The notes beneath the pieces were generated by a model. The model did not search any database. It was not told the origin of the DNA and saw only the letters and a list, made by a program, of their open reading frames with translations. This document shows, piece by piece, positions 1-7,859 of a stretch of 33,543 bases of DNA. Numbering within the stretch: position 1 is the stretch's first letter; every line of letters starts with the position of its first letter. The stretch comes from Actinacidiphila acidipaludis (lineage in GTDB: Bacteria > Actinomycetota > Actinomycetes > Streptomycetales > Streptomycetaceae): the NCBI RefSeq assembly GCF_019890725.1, contig NZ_JAINZZ010000075.1:1-33543 (forward strand), written 5' to 3'. The position numbers were made by a program, and so were the translations under genes.

Positions 1-1
1 G

Positions 2-859
2 CAGCGGCCCGGGGCGGCGGAGCAGGCCCTGGTGCCGGAGCCGCCCGCCCGCACCGGTGACGAGGTACTCGCCGCCCTCGACGCGCTGGTGGGCCTGGAG
101 GGCGTCAAGCGCGAGGTGCGCACCCTGATCGACCTGATCTCGGTGGGCCGCCGGCGGGAGAAGGCCGGCCTCAAGGCGCCCTCGCCGCGCCGCCATCTGG
201 TCTTCACCGGCTCCCCCGGCACCGGCAAGACCACGGTGGCCCGCCTCTACGGCGAGATCCTCGCGTCGCTGGGGGTGCTGGAACGCGGCCACCTGGTCGA
301 GGTCTCGCGCGTCGACCTGGTCGGCGAGCACATCGGGTCCACGGCCATCCGCACCCAGGAGGCGTTCGACCGGGCCCGCGGCGGCGTGCTGTTCATCGAC
401 GAGGCGTACGCGCTGGCCCCCGAGGACGCCGGCCGCGACTTCGGGCGCGAGGCGATCGACACGCTGGTGAAGCTGATGGAGGACCACCGCGAGGCGGTGG
501 TCGTGATCGTGGCCGGCTACACGGCGGAGATGGAGCGCTTCCTCGCCTCCAACCCCGGTGTGGCGTCACGTTTCTCACGCACCATCACCTTCGGCGACTA
601 CACCTCCGCGGAACTGCTGCGGATCGTCGAGGCACAGGCGGCCGAGCACGAGTACCGGCTCGGCGAGGACACCGGCGAGGCGCTGCTGAAGTTCTTCACC
701 GCGATGCCCAAGGGCCCGGCGTTCGGCAACGGCCGCGCGGCGCGCCAGACGTTCGAGGCGATGATCGAGCGGCACGCGGTGCGGCTGGCGCACGTCGACG
801 AGCCGACGCACGAGGAACTGCTGCTGCTCTACCCGGAGGATCTGCCCGAACTGCCCTGA
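2..859 (+). CDS. AAA+ ATPase of the CbxX/CfqX (SpoVK-like) family, C-terminal part; 5' end outside window
   Basis: This is an AAA+ ATPase domain expected to couple ATP hydrolysis to protein remodelling. Numbering from the GTG at 32, the Walker A motif GSPGTGKTT lies near residues 61-69, Walker B GVLFIDEAYAL near 118-128, and a sensor/arginine-finger segment SNPGVASRFSRTI near 181-193, followed by the small helical lid domain. The frame is open to the left edge with no stop and I see no convincing ribosome site before GTG 32, so the true start is probably upstream. In actinomycetes such domains often end larger proteins, for example after a beta-helix region or in ESX-type EccA proteins; I cannot tell which applies here. 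Its 3' end overlaps the convergent gene by about 30 bp. The family is sure; the role is not. Confidence 0.85.
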   Translation, partial: QRPGAAEQALVPEPPARTGDEVLAALDALVGLEGVKREVRTLIDLISVGRRREKAGLKAPSPRRHLVFTGSPGTGKTTVARLYGEILASLGVLERGHLVEVSRVDLVGEHIGSTAIRTQEAFDRARGGVLFIDEAYALAPEDAGRDFGREAIDTLVKLMEDHREAVVVIVAGYTAEMERFLASNPGVASRFSRTITFGDYTSAELLRIVEAQAAEHEYRLGEDTGEALLKFFTAMPKGPAFGNGRAARQTFEAMIERHAVRLAHVDEPTHEELLLLYPEDLPELP

Positions 860-3153
860 GCGGGAACGCCCTTGGGGCCGGGCAGCCGGGCCAGCAGCAG
901 GGCGCGCTGCTCGGCGAACGCCGGGTCGGCCTGGAAGTCCGAGTGCCCCAGGATCGGTTCGGGCAGCGGGTGGGCGAGGCTGCGCCCGTAGGCGGCCGGG
1001 TCCAGCAGCGGGCCGCAGTCGACCGGCGCGTCGGGAGAACTGATGCCGACCGGGCCGCCGATCGGGTCGGTGCGCCGCCACAGGTTGCTCCAGATGTGCA
1101 TGTCGTCGTGCAGGTCCCGCAGCCGCGCGGTGCCGAAGTGGGCCGGGAACCAGCGGCCGTAGAGCCGGGCCAGCGGGCAGCCGTAGGTGAGCAGCGCCAC
1201 CCGGCCGCGCACCGCGGGGTCGAGCTGCCAGACCGCGGCGGCCGCGAGCACACTGCCCTGCGAGTGCCCGGAGATGATGATCCGGCCGCCGGTGGCCTGC
1301 GTCCACGACGCCATCCGCCAGCTCAGGTCGGGCACGGCCCGCTCGGCGTAGCAGGGCGGCGCGAACGGGTGGGCGGCGCGCGGCCAGAACGTGCCGACGT
1401 CCCACAGGATGCCGACGGTCCGCCGCGCGGACGGGTCCCGGTAGGCGCGGCGGCCCAGTGCGACGAGCGCCACCACACCCGCGCCGACCAGCCACGAGCC
1501 GAGCGACTGCGCCGCGCCGGCCGGTCCCCGCAGCACCCGCGGGGCGTCCGCGGCCACGTCCACCGGAGTGCCGCCGCCGGCCCACGCGCCGGCGACCGCG
1601 CCGCCCCCGAGCGCGAAGGCCGCCGCGCAGACCACGGCGACCAGCATCGGCGCGGAGTCGGTGAGTCCGGCGCGCGCCACGGCCCGGGCGATCTGCCGGG
1701 TGCGCGATGCGTGGTGCTCCTCGTGCGGGTAGGACTGCTCGACCTCGTGCCGCAGGGTGTGCTCCCGGCGGCGCAGCCGGGCCGCCAGCGCGGCACCGCC
1801 GAGCGCGAGCAGGGCCAGCACGGCCGGGATGACCGACGCCTCCCAGGTGAGCACCGCGGGCGGGCCGACCAGGGGACTGCCGTGTTCACCGGGCGTCCGG
1901 CCGCCGTCGAGCCAGTCCGCGGTGCGCTGCGCGACCCCGCCGGTGAGCACCCCGCCGAGGGCGCAGCCCAGGAGGGCGACGGCCGGGCCGGCGAGTCCGC
2001 GCAGCGCCACGCCGCAGTCCTCGAAGTCCGGCGGCGGTGCGCGGTGCAGCAGCACGGCGCACGCGGCCAGCGCGGCGACCAGGGCGCCCTGGCACACGGT
2101 GACCGCGGAGAACGCCTGCGCGGACGGCAGCCGCCCGTCGGAGGCCCACCCGGGCCGGCTCCACGCGCCGTACACGGCGGCCGCGGCGACGGTGCCGGTG
2201 GAGCCGGCCAGCAGCAGCCGGGTCGTGCGGTGGTCGGGGGTGTCGTCGAGGCCGGTCTCGGCCCGGTCGGCGTGGCACACCACCCCGGTCGCCAGCGCCG
2301 CCAGCGCGACCAGCGCGGCCGTCAGCGCCCAGCCCGCGGCCCGCAGCACGACCCCGCCGTGCGCCCGGTCGAAGGACAGGGCGGGTACGCACAGAGCGGT
2401 GGTCACGGTGAGCAGTCCGGCCGCGGTGTGGGCGGTGCGCAGCCGGGCCACGGACCGGCGGCCGTACCAGAAGCCGGGCAGGGCCAGCGGCGGGGTGCCG
2501 GGCGGGGGCGGCCCGGGCCGCGTCGCGGGGCGCTGCGACTCGTAGGCGTACCAGGTGCGGTGGGACAGCCACCACAGCACCGCGATCAGGGTCAGCGGCG
2601 CCGCGGCGGCGAGCGCGAGACGGCGGCCGGGCTGACTCCACCACCCGTGGTGCCCGGCGGCGGCGAAGCCCAGCCAGGACCGGTCCCGGGCGCAGGCCGC
2701 ACGGCCCGCGCACTGCCAGCCGACGATGTCGAGGGTGACCTCGCAGACGGCGGCGACGAGCAGCACCGTGAGGGTGAGGGCGAGCAGCCGGACCACCAGT
2801 TCGTAGCCGCGGGCCAGACGGGTCCGCAGCGACGGCGGGCGCATCCAGTGCGCCAGGTTGGTGACCATGAACGGGAGGAGCAGCAGCCACAGGGCCCGAC
2901 TGCCGTTGCCGGAGGTGAGGTTGGACCAGCAGTACGCCTCCTGGACCGGTTCGTCGCCCTGCCGCCCGGGGTGCTGCTCGGCGTCGGCGTCGCAGGAGCG
3001 GCGGTGGATCCCGGCGGTGTCGTCACCGGCGAGGCGCACGGTGCGCGGGTCGCCGAGCATCTGCTGGGGTGTGGTGCCGCCGACGCCGTGGACGAGGAGT
3101 TCGAGGGCGAGGGGGGTCGTGACGCGCGGCCCGGCGTCCCGTTCGGTGCTCAC
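829..3153 (-). CDS. Multi-pass membrane protein with C-terminal alpha/beta-hydrolase (lipase-like) domain
   Basis: The 774-residue protein starts at a GTG preceded by a GGGGG tract. The N-terminus has a lipase-like oxyanion segment, LELLVHGVGGTTP. About eleven hydrophobic stretches fit a polytopic membrane domain between residues ~85 and ~590. The C-terminal part carries the nucleophile elbow IIISGHSQGSVLAAAA and the segment LLTYGCPLARLYGRWFP that typically follows it in lipases. The membrane block therefore seems to be inserted into a split hydrolase fold: the HGVGG strand is at the start and the catalytic Ser about 600 residues later. Substrate is unknown; a membrane-anchored esterase or lipase is a reasonable inference. 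The gene is divergent from the DeoR regulator and converges with the AAA+ gene. Similar proteins are usually annotated as hypothetical integral membrane proteins in Streptomyces. Confidence 0.8.
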   Translation of the reverse strand: MSTERDAGPRVTTPLALELLVHGVGGTTPQQMLGDPRTVRLAGDDTAGIHRRSCDADAEQHPGRQGDEPVQEAYCWSNLTSGNGSRALWLLLLPFMVTNLAHWMRPPSLRTRLARGYELVVRLLALTLTVLLVAAVCEVTLDIVGWQCAGRAACARDRSWLGFAAAGHHGWWSQPGRRLALAAAAPLTLIAVLWWLSHRTWYAYESQRPATRPGPPPPGTPPLALPGFWYGRRSVARLRTAHTAAGLLTVTTALCVPALSFDRAHGGVVLRAAGWALTAALVALAALATGVVCHADRAETGLDDTPDHRTTRLLLAGSTGTVAAAAVYGAWSRPGWASDGRLPSAQAFSAVTVCQGALVAALAACAVLLHRAPPPDFEDCGVALRGLAGPAVALLGCALGGVLTGGVAQRTADWLDGGRTPGEHGSPLVGPPAVLTWEASVIPAVLALLALGGAALAARLRRREHTLRHEVEQSYPHEEHHASRTRQIARAVARAGLTDSAPMLVAVVCAAAFALGGGAVAGAWAGGGTPVDVAADAPRVLRGPAGAAQSLGSWLVGAGVVALVALGRRAYRDPSARRTVGILWDVGTFWPRAAHPFAPPCYAERAVPDLSWRMASWTQATGGRIIISGHSQGSVLAAAAVWQLDPAVRGRVALLTYGCPLARLYGRWFPAHFGTARLRDLHDDMHIWSNLWRRTDPIGGPVGISSPDAPVDCGPLLDPAAYGRSLAHPLPEPILGHSDFQADPAFAEQRALLLARLPGPKGVPAQGSSGRSSG

Positions 3154-3494
3154 CGGTGGCCCCCTTGCCGGTCGGTCCTCCTGCGCTGTGCCTCCGCGGT
3201 CCGCCTCGCAGCCCGGGTAGCCGCCGCGGCGTCCCGGGTGCCGGCCCTCCGTCGGGGGCCCTCGCTCCTTCTGCGGTGGTGCCCGCGCCGGGGTCCGCCG
3301 AACCGCCGCCCCGCCACCGCGCGGAACGTGGCGCGATCACACCGCCCGGGATCGCCCGCGGGTACCGGCCCGACGTGCGCCGTACACCTGACGGCCCCCA
3401 CGTGGAAGGATGGCCCGGAGCACGCCGGCGCCGGTCACGGTGACTGCCCGGCGGGCGCACTGACCACAACGACACGGACGGGACGGGGTCACGG
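3154..3494. other. 341-bp divergent intergenic region with a possible DeoR operator
   Basis: No convincing gene lies here. The only regulatory-looking element is an 11-bp perfect palindrome GTCAC-G-GTGAC at 3434-3444, about 50 bp before the DeoR start, which could be an autoregulatory site. A GACGGGG stretch precedes the GTG start of the regulator. I could not assign -35/-10 boxes with confidence on either strand. Confidence 0.35.
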
Positions 3495-4343
3495 GTGAGC
3501 GACAACCAGAACCTCCTCGCGGAACAGCGGCGGGCCCTGATTCTGGACGAGGTGCGGCGGCGCGGTGGCGTACGCGTCAACGAGCTGACCCGGCGGCTGA
3601 ACGTCTCCGACATGACGGTGCGCCGCGACCTGGACGCGCTCGCCCGGCAGGGCGTCGTGGAGAAGGTGCACGGCGGCGCGGTGCCCGTGGTGGAGGCGAG
3701 CAGCCACGAGCCGGGCTTCGAGGCGAAGTCCGCGCTGGAACTGGGCGCCAAGGAGGCCATCGCCCGGGCCGCGGCGGCCCTCGTGCCGCCCGGCAGCGCG
3801 ATCGCGCTGGCCGGCGGCACCACCGCCTTCGCCCTGGCCCACCATCTGCTGGACGTTCCGGACCTGACGGTGGTCACCAACTCGGTCCGCGTCGCGGACG
3901 TCTTCCAGTCCGGGCAGCGGCGCCCCGGCAACGGGCACGGCGAGGCGACCGCCACCGTCGTGATCACCGGCGGGGTGCGCACGCCGTCCGAGACGCTGGT
4001 CGGCCCGGTGGCGGACCGGGCGATCCAGTCCCTCCACTTCGACCTGCTGTTCCTGGGCGTCCACGGCATCTCGGTGGAGGCCGGCCTCTCCACGCCCAAC
4101 CTCGCCGAGGCGGAGACCAACCGGCAGTTCGTGCGGTCGGCCCGGCGCGTGGTGGTCATCGCCGACCACACCAAGTGGGGCACGGTGGGCCTGAGTTCGT
4201 TCGCGTCGCTGGAGGACGTGGACACCCTGGTGACGGACGCGGGCATTCCCGAGGTGCTGCGCGCGGAGATCGCCGAGCACCTCTCCGACCTCATCGTGGC
4301 GGGTGAGCCGCCGGCCGAGAACGGTGGCCCGGGCGAGATGTGA
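3495..4343 (+). CDS. DeoR/GlpR-family transcriptional regulator
   Basis: The 282-residue protein has the family layout: an N-terminal winged HTH (RRALILDEVRRRGGVRVNELTRRLNVSDMTVRRDL, about residues 13-50, followed by GVVEKVHGGAV) and a C-terminal DeoR sensor domain resembling sugar-phosphate isomerases. Sensor motifs include IALAGGTTAFALAHHL, VVTNSVRVADV and the late VVVIADHTKWG. Such proteins usually repress carbohydrate genes and are released by a phosphorylated sugar. No sugar gene is adjacent, so its target is unknown; neighbours are a divergent membrane hydrolase and a downstream SRPBCC gene that has its own promoter. The insert SGQRRPGNGHGEATATV is somewhat longer than I would expect. 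GTG start at 3495 chosen because it begins just before the HTH and follows a G-rich stretch. Confidence 0.93.
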   Translation: MSDNQNLLAEQRRALILDEVRRRGGVRVNELTRRLNVSDMTVRRDLDALARQGVVEKVHGGAVPVVEASSHEPGFEAKSALELGAKEAIARAAAALVPPGSAIALAGGTTAFALAHHLLDVPDLTVVTNSVRVADVFQSGQRRPGNGHGEATATVVITGGVRTPSETLVGPVADRAIQSLHFDLLFLGVHGISVEAGLSTPNLAEAETNRQFVRSARRVVVIADHTKWGTVGLSSFASLEDVDTLVTDAGIPEVLRAEIAEHLSDLIVAGEPPAENGGPGEM

Positions 4344-4395
4344 CGGTCGCGCCGGCCGGCCCTGGAGTGCCGGACAGGACGGCGTTCAGAGCCGG

Positions 4396-4423
4396 TTGCG
4401 GGCCGGCGCCGAGGGCGTACGCT
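4396..4423 (+). promoter_or_regulatory. Candidate leaderless promoter of the SRPBCC gene
   Basis: A -35 element TTGCGG (4396-4401) and a -10 element TACGCT (4418-4423) are separated by 16 bp. The -10 ends 7 nt before the ATG at 4431, so transcription should begin at or next to the A of the start codon. No Shine-Dalgarno sequence is present in the short leader, which fits a leaderless mRNA. Confidence 0.5.
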
Positions 4424-4430
4424 GCCGCTC

Positions 4431-4910
4431 ATGGCCCGCCTGAAGCACCGACTGCGCCCTGTGGGACCGGAGTTCCTGGACACTGCCCCGCTGCGGCTGG
4501 CCTTCACCGCCGCGATCGCCGCCGCGCCCCGGGACGTGCACCACGCACTCGCCGAGGACACCGAGGGGTGGACGCAGTGGTTCGCCCCGGTCACCCATGC
4601 CGGGCCCACCCCTGAGGGGCGGAGCATCGGGCTGGCCGGCGGCCTGCGGTTCGAGGAGACCGTGCTGCTCTCGGAGCCGCCCCGGCGGTACGTCTACCGC
4701 GCGGACGCCACGAACCGGCCGGGCCTGCGGGCGATGGCCGAGGAGTGGCGTGTGGCACCGGCGGCCGGCGGCAGCCTCGTGCAGTGGACGGTCGCCGTCG
4801 ATCCCGGCCCGGCCGCCGCGCTCGCCCTGCGGGTGGCCGCCCCGGCGCTGCGCACGTCCTTCCGCCGGGCGATGCAGCGGCTCGACCTCAGGCTGGCGAC
4901 CCGCGCGTGA
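4431..4910 (+). CDS. SRPBCC (START/polyketide-cyclase-like) family protein
   Basis: The 159-residue protein has the pattern of SRPBCC ligand-binding folds: an early helix with WTQWFAPV, alternating beta strands (GLRFEETVLLSEPPRRYVYRAD, EEWRVAPAAGGSLVQWTVAVD) and a long C-terminal helix (RTSFRRAMQRLDLRLATRA). The fold makes a hydrophobic pocket for lipids or aromatic compounds, but no catalytic residue can be named, so substrate and reaction are unknown. There is no signal peptide. It stands alone behind the DeoR gene with 87 bp between them. The ATG was chosen because a good -10 hexamer lies exactly 7 nt upstream. Confidence 0.8.
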   Translation: MARLKHRLRPVGPEFLDTAPLRLAFTAAIAAAPRDVHHALAEDTEGWTQWFAPVTHAGPTPEGRSIGLAGGLRFEETVLLSEPPRRYVYRADATNRPGLRAMAEEWRVAPAAGGSLVQWTVAVDPGPAAALALRVAAPALRTSFRRAMQRLDLRLATRA

Positions 4911-5002
4911 GGCGGTGATCCGCGGACGTTCCTCTCCGGGCGGGCGGTCCGCGCGGGTGTTCTGTGTTGACGTCCCGTCACATCACCGCGTCGTCACCGA
5001 GT

Positions 5003-5464
5003 TCACTGCCCCGCGGAGCCGGTGGAACCGGTCAGGGTCGCCACCGGCGCGGGTACGGCGGCGCCGTTGTGGCCCCACCCTCCGCCGCTGACCAGCGACC
5101 AGGCCCGTCCGGGCGACAGCAGGATCAGCACCACCAGCACGGCGAGGATCACGCCGATCGCGCCGCGCACCAAACGCCTGCGGGCCAGGCGGCGTTCGGC
5201 TTCGTCGGTGGTGCCGGACCGCCAGCCGTGCGGCGCGGCGCGCACCGGGCCGCGCCCGCGCCTCCCGAAGCGGCCGCGGGGCGCCTCGGCCGCCGCCTTC
5301 TCGTCCTCCTCGCGCAGCCGCCGCGCGACGATCCGCGCCCGCGCGGAGGGCTCCTTGGGCGCCGTGGCACGGATGTCGCGTTCACTGTCCGCGAGGAACC
5401 GGTCCCAGACGTCGTCCGGCACGGGCGGCTCGCCCTCGGGGAGTGGAGAGGAATCGGTGGTCAC
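5003..5464 (-). CDS. Small single-pass membrane protein of unknown function
   Basis: Starting at GTG 5464, the protein is 153 residues. An acidic, proline-rich N-terminal part (SSPLPEGEPPVPDDVWDRF) is followed by a charged helical segment (ARIVARRLREEDEKAAAEA), a basic stretch and one transmembrane helix, RGAIGVILAVLVVLILLS, near residues 100-120. A short Gly/Ala/Thr-rich tail follows. The orientation is probably N-terminus in the cytoplasm. A longer reading begins at GTG 5545, but that codon lies inside a good -10 box, so it cannot be the start on that transcript. I do not recognise a named domain; similar proteins occur across Streptomyces as hypotheticals. Confidence 0.75.
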   Translation of the reverse strand: MTTDSSPLPEGEPPVPDDVWDRFLADSERDIRATAPKEPSARARIVARRLREEDEKAAAEAPRGRFGRRGRGPVRAAPHGWRSGTTDEAERRLARRRLVRGAIGVILAVLVVLILLSPGRAWSLVSGGGWGHNGAAVPAPVATLTGSTGSAGQ

Positions 5465-5544
5465 GGTCCGCGCTTTCGTCTCGTCCGGCCGGGGAACGAC
5501 GGATCGTGCGGCCCCCGTCGCCGGTGGATCTTCGACCCGGGCCA

Positions 5545-5574
5545 CTATTACCGGTCGAACGCATGAGCTTACAA
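5545..5574 (-). promoter_or_regulatory. Candidate promoter of the small membrane protein
   Basis: On the minus strand a -35 TTGTAA (5574-5569) and a -10 TAATAG (5550-5545) are spaced by 18 bp. The expected transcription start is near 5538, leaving a leader of about 70 nt before GTG 5464. This promoter overlaps the alternative GTG at 5545 and is the main reason for rejecting that start. Confidence 0.5.
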
Positions 5575-5664
5575 GTCCGCTTCCCGGCGACCCCCGGAGA
5601 TCCCCGTCCGCGCCCGGCCCGTCTCACCACGCCCGGCCACGCCCGCGGCGCCGCCCGCCCCTCC

Positions 5665-6375
5665 TCAGCGGTATTCGGCCAGCCGCGGGCGCACTCCCAG
5701 CAGCACCAGGACCGCCGCGGCGCCGAGGACCCCGGCGGGCACCGCCGGCCAGCCGTCGAGCGCGGCACGGGCATCGGACGCGCGGGTGGTGAAGCCGGTC
5801 AACTGGCCCTGGGCCAGACGGTCGAGCGTGGTGGCGAAGTCCCAGAAGTCGAAGGCCACGTCTCCGCGCCCCACTTCGGTGAGGACCGTGGCGCCCTCGT
5901 CGATGTTCCCCGCGTTCTTCAGCGAGCGCAGCCGTGTGTCGTCGGCACGGAAGCGGCGGTAGCGGACGGCCACGTCCTGGTACGCGGCCCGTTCCCCGGC
6001 GGTGGCCCGGCCGTCGGGCGCGAGCAGGGTGTCGAGCCGCGAGGTCAGCCGCCCGAACTCCGCCTGGTCGCCCGCGCCGAAGGCGGCGTCGTGCACGAAC
6101 CACCGGCTCTCCGAAGCGGCCGCCTCCGCGGCCACGGCCCGCGCCTCGGCCAACCGGGTCCACGGGCGCAGTCCCCGGCCGACGGCGTCCACGGCGGACG
6201 CGCCGGCGCTGAGCGACAGCGTGCCGGCCAGCGTCACCGCGATCACCGCCGCGGTGCCGAGGGCCACCGCGGGATTGACCGACCGCCGGTAGTCGCGGGC
6301 GAGTTCGCGCTGCCACCACAGCAGGAAGCCGAGCGTGAGCGCGCCGAGACCGCCGAGCGCCAGGGCCCAGCGCAC
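5665..6375 (-). CDS. Membrane protein, apparently the C-terminal half of a larger Streptomyces family
   Basis: With the GTG at 6375 as start the product has 236 residues: a first hydrophobic helix ALGGLGALTLGFLLWW, a second VALGTAAVIAVTLAGTLSLS, a mostly helical extracytoplasmic part with a repeated Ala/Glu/Arg pattern, and a last helix VPAGVLGAAAVLVLLGV before the terminal motif RPRLAEYR. From memory, this layout and terminal motif match the second half of a roughly 450-residue Streptomyces family that begins with another transmembrane helix and a helical sensor-like domain; that first half is absent here. The start lies only 6 bp past the stop of the cytochrome b gene, so translation may be coupled. 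An in-frame GTG start at 6459 would overlap cytochrome b by about 80 bp. It may be a functional short form or a remnant. Confidence 0.65.
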   Translation of the reverse strand: MRWALALGGLGALTLGFLLWWQRELARDYRRSVNPAVALGTAAVIAVTLAGTLSLSAGASAVDAVGRGLRPWTRLAEARAVAAEAAASESRWFVHDAAFGAGDQAEFGRLTSRLDTLLAPDGRATAGERAAYQDVAVRYRRFRADDTRLRSLKNAGNIDEGATVLTEVGRGDVAFDFWDFATTLDRLAQGQLTGFTTRASDARAALDGWPAVPAGVLGAAAVLVLLGVRPRLAEYR

Positions 6376-6380
6376 CGAGG

Positions 6381-7067
6381 CTATTCGGGCCGGGACCCCG
6401 TCAGGGGACCGGGGCCGGGGTCGGCGCCGGTGGGCGGGGCGGGCGGCTCGGGCCGCCACAGCGCGTGCTCCTCACGGGCCCACCAGCGCGGCACATGGCC
6501 GGTGCGCAGGCCGCGCCGGGCCTCCGGGTCCTTGCTGGCGAGGTAGACGTGGCCGGTGATCACCACGCCGATGAGCAGCGCCAGCCAGTCGTGCACGAAG
6601 GTGGCCCCGGTGCGCCACACCAGAGGCGACAGCCGGGGGAACCACATCAGCAGCCCGGTGCCGATCATGACCAGCACGGCGCCCACGGTGAACGCGGCGA
6701 ACAGCTTCTGTCCCGCGTTGAACTTGCCGGCCAGGCTCGGCTGCCGCCTGCGGGTGCGGACCAGGGCGCGCAGCCAGCGCCAGTCGTGCGGGAAGAACCG
6801 GCCGAGGCGTCCCGCGTCGGCCCGGAACGCACGCGAGACCAGTCCGGCGACGATCGGGACCGGCAGCAGGATCCCGGACCACTCGTGCACGGTCACCACC
6901 AGCCGGCGGCGGCCGACGATCTCGGCCAGCGGCGGGAAGTACAGGCAGGCCGCGGTGAGGACGCAGACGACCATCAGGCAGTTCAGCGAGCGGTGCACCC
7001 AGGTCTCGGCGCGGGTGAAGCGGCGCAGTCCGGTGACGGCCCGCGACTCATGAAGTCGGGTCATCAT
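6381..7067 (-). CDS. Cytochrome b561/b6-type diheme membrane protein
   Basis: This 228-residue protein (from ATG 7067) has four hydrophobic helices with histidines placed as in formate-dehydrogenase gamma and b-type hydrogenase cytochromes: WVHRS in helix 1, VTVHEWSG in helix 2, FVHDWLALLIGVVITGHVY in helix 4. These would bind two hemes and move electrons between the quinone pool and a partner. The partner is almost certainly the molybdopterin protein encoded directly upstream: its stop at 7048 overlaps this start. ATG 7106 is an alternative start with a GGGAG sequence 10 nt before it, but that sequence codes for conserved-looking residues of the upstream gene. The C-terminal tail is a Pro/Gly-rich stretch of about 20 residues. 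Confidence 0.88.
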   Translation of the reverse strand: MMTRLHESRAVTGLRRFTRAETWVHRSLNCLMVVCVLTAACLYFPPLAEIVGRRRLVVTVHEWSGILLPVPIVAGLVSRAFRADAGRLGRFFPHDWRWLRALVRTRRRQPSLAGKFNAGQKLFAAFTVGAVLVMIGTGLLMWFPRLSPLVWRTGATFVHDWLALLIGVVITGHVYLASKDPEARRGLRTGHVPRWWAREEHALWRPEPPAPPTGADPGPGPLTGSRPE

Positions 7068-7806
7068 GGCGGCCGTTCGACCTGCCCACCCATCCGTCGA
7101 CGTCATAGCCGTAGTGCTCCCAGTAGCCGGGTTGGACGTCCTTGGTGACCGTGATGCCGGACAGCCACTTGGCGGACTTGTAGAAGTACATGGGCGCCGC
7201 GTAGAGCCGGACCGGGCCGCCGTGGGCGGCGGTGACGGGTTTGTCGTTCATGGTGAGCGCCACCAGCATGTCAGGGCGCCGGGCCTGGTCGAGGGTGAGG
7301 CTCTCGGTGTAGACGCCGTCGAAGCAGCTGAAGCGGATCGCGGTGCCCTGGGCCCGCACCCCTGCCGCGTCGAGCAGGGCGGACAGCCGGACACCGGAGA
7401 AGGCGGTGTGCGGGACGCGCCAGCCGGTGACGCACTGCACGTCGCGCACCAGCCGGGTCTGCGGCAGGGCGCGCAGGTCGGACAGCCGGTAGGAGAAGGG
7501 CCTGTCGACCAGCCCGTCGATCCGCAGGCGGTAGTCGCTCTCGCCGCGGTGCGGGATCGAGTCCGACACCGAGTAGAAGCGGAATCCGCCGCCGCCCGGC
7601 AGCAGACCGGTGACGCCGGTGGGGTCCTTGGCGCTGACCGACGCCAGCACGTTGTCCAGGGTGCCCTGGACGGCGCCGCCCACGCCGACCCCGAGCGCGC
7701 CGAGCCCCAGCATGCCCAGGACGACGCGACGCCCGACGGGCGTGCCGCGGCCGTGCTCGGGATCGGGTTCCCCGGCCGTCGGGACCGCGCGCGTGCTGGT
7801 GTCCAT
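7048..7806 (-). CDS. Molybdopterin-dependent oxidoreductase (sulfite-oxidase/YedY-like fold), Tat-exported
   Basis: The 252-residue product carries a twin-arginine signal (GRRVVLGMLGLGALGVGVG, Arg 26-27), so it should be folded with its cofactor in the cytoplasm and exported. The oxidoreductase molybdopterin domain spans roughly residues 70-235, with the expected molybdenum-ligand Cys 125 in VRDVQCVTGW and later conserved segments FSCFDGVYTESLTL and HGGPVRLYAAPMYFYKSAKW. It pairs with the cytochrome b encoded next, giving an extracytoplasmic enzyme wired to the membrane quinone pool, much as MsrP/YedY works with MsrQ/YedZ. The cytochrome here, however, is of the formate-dehydrogenase gamma type. 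The substrate is not evident; a reductase acting on oxidised sulfur is one possibility. ATG 7806 is the first start before the Tat region. Confidence 0.9.
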   Translation of the reverse strand: MDTSTRAVPTAGEPDPEHGRGTPVGRRVVLGMLGLGALGVGVGGAVQGTLDNVLASVSAKDPTGVTGLLPGGGGFRFYSVSDSIPHRGESDYRLRIDGLVDRPFSYRLSDLRALPQTRLVRDVQCVTGWRVPHTAFSGVRLSALLDAAGVRAQGTAIRFSCFDGVYTESLTLDQARRPDMLVALTMNDKPVTAAHGGPVRLYAAPMYFYKSAKWLSGITVTKDVQPGYWEHYGYDVDGWVGRSNGRHDDPTS

Positions 7807-7859
7807 GGCTCTGATTCGAGCACGCTCCGGTCCCGCTGACCAGGGCCTGCGGGGTTGCG

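Noticed and set aside
943..3498. Very long rightward open frame antisense to the membrane hydrolase gene
   Set aside because: Its translation is Arg/Gly/Pro/Gln-rich with no family pattern. Long antisense frames arise in GC-rich codon-biased DNA because stop codons are rare there.
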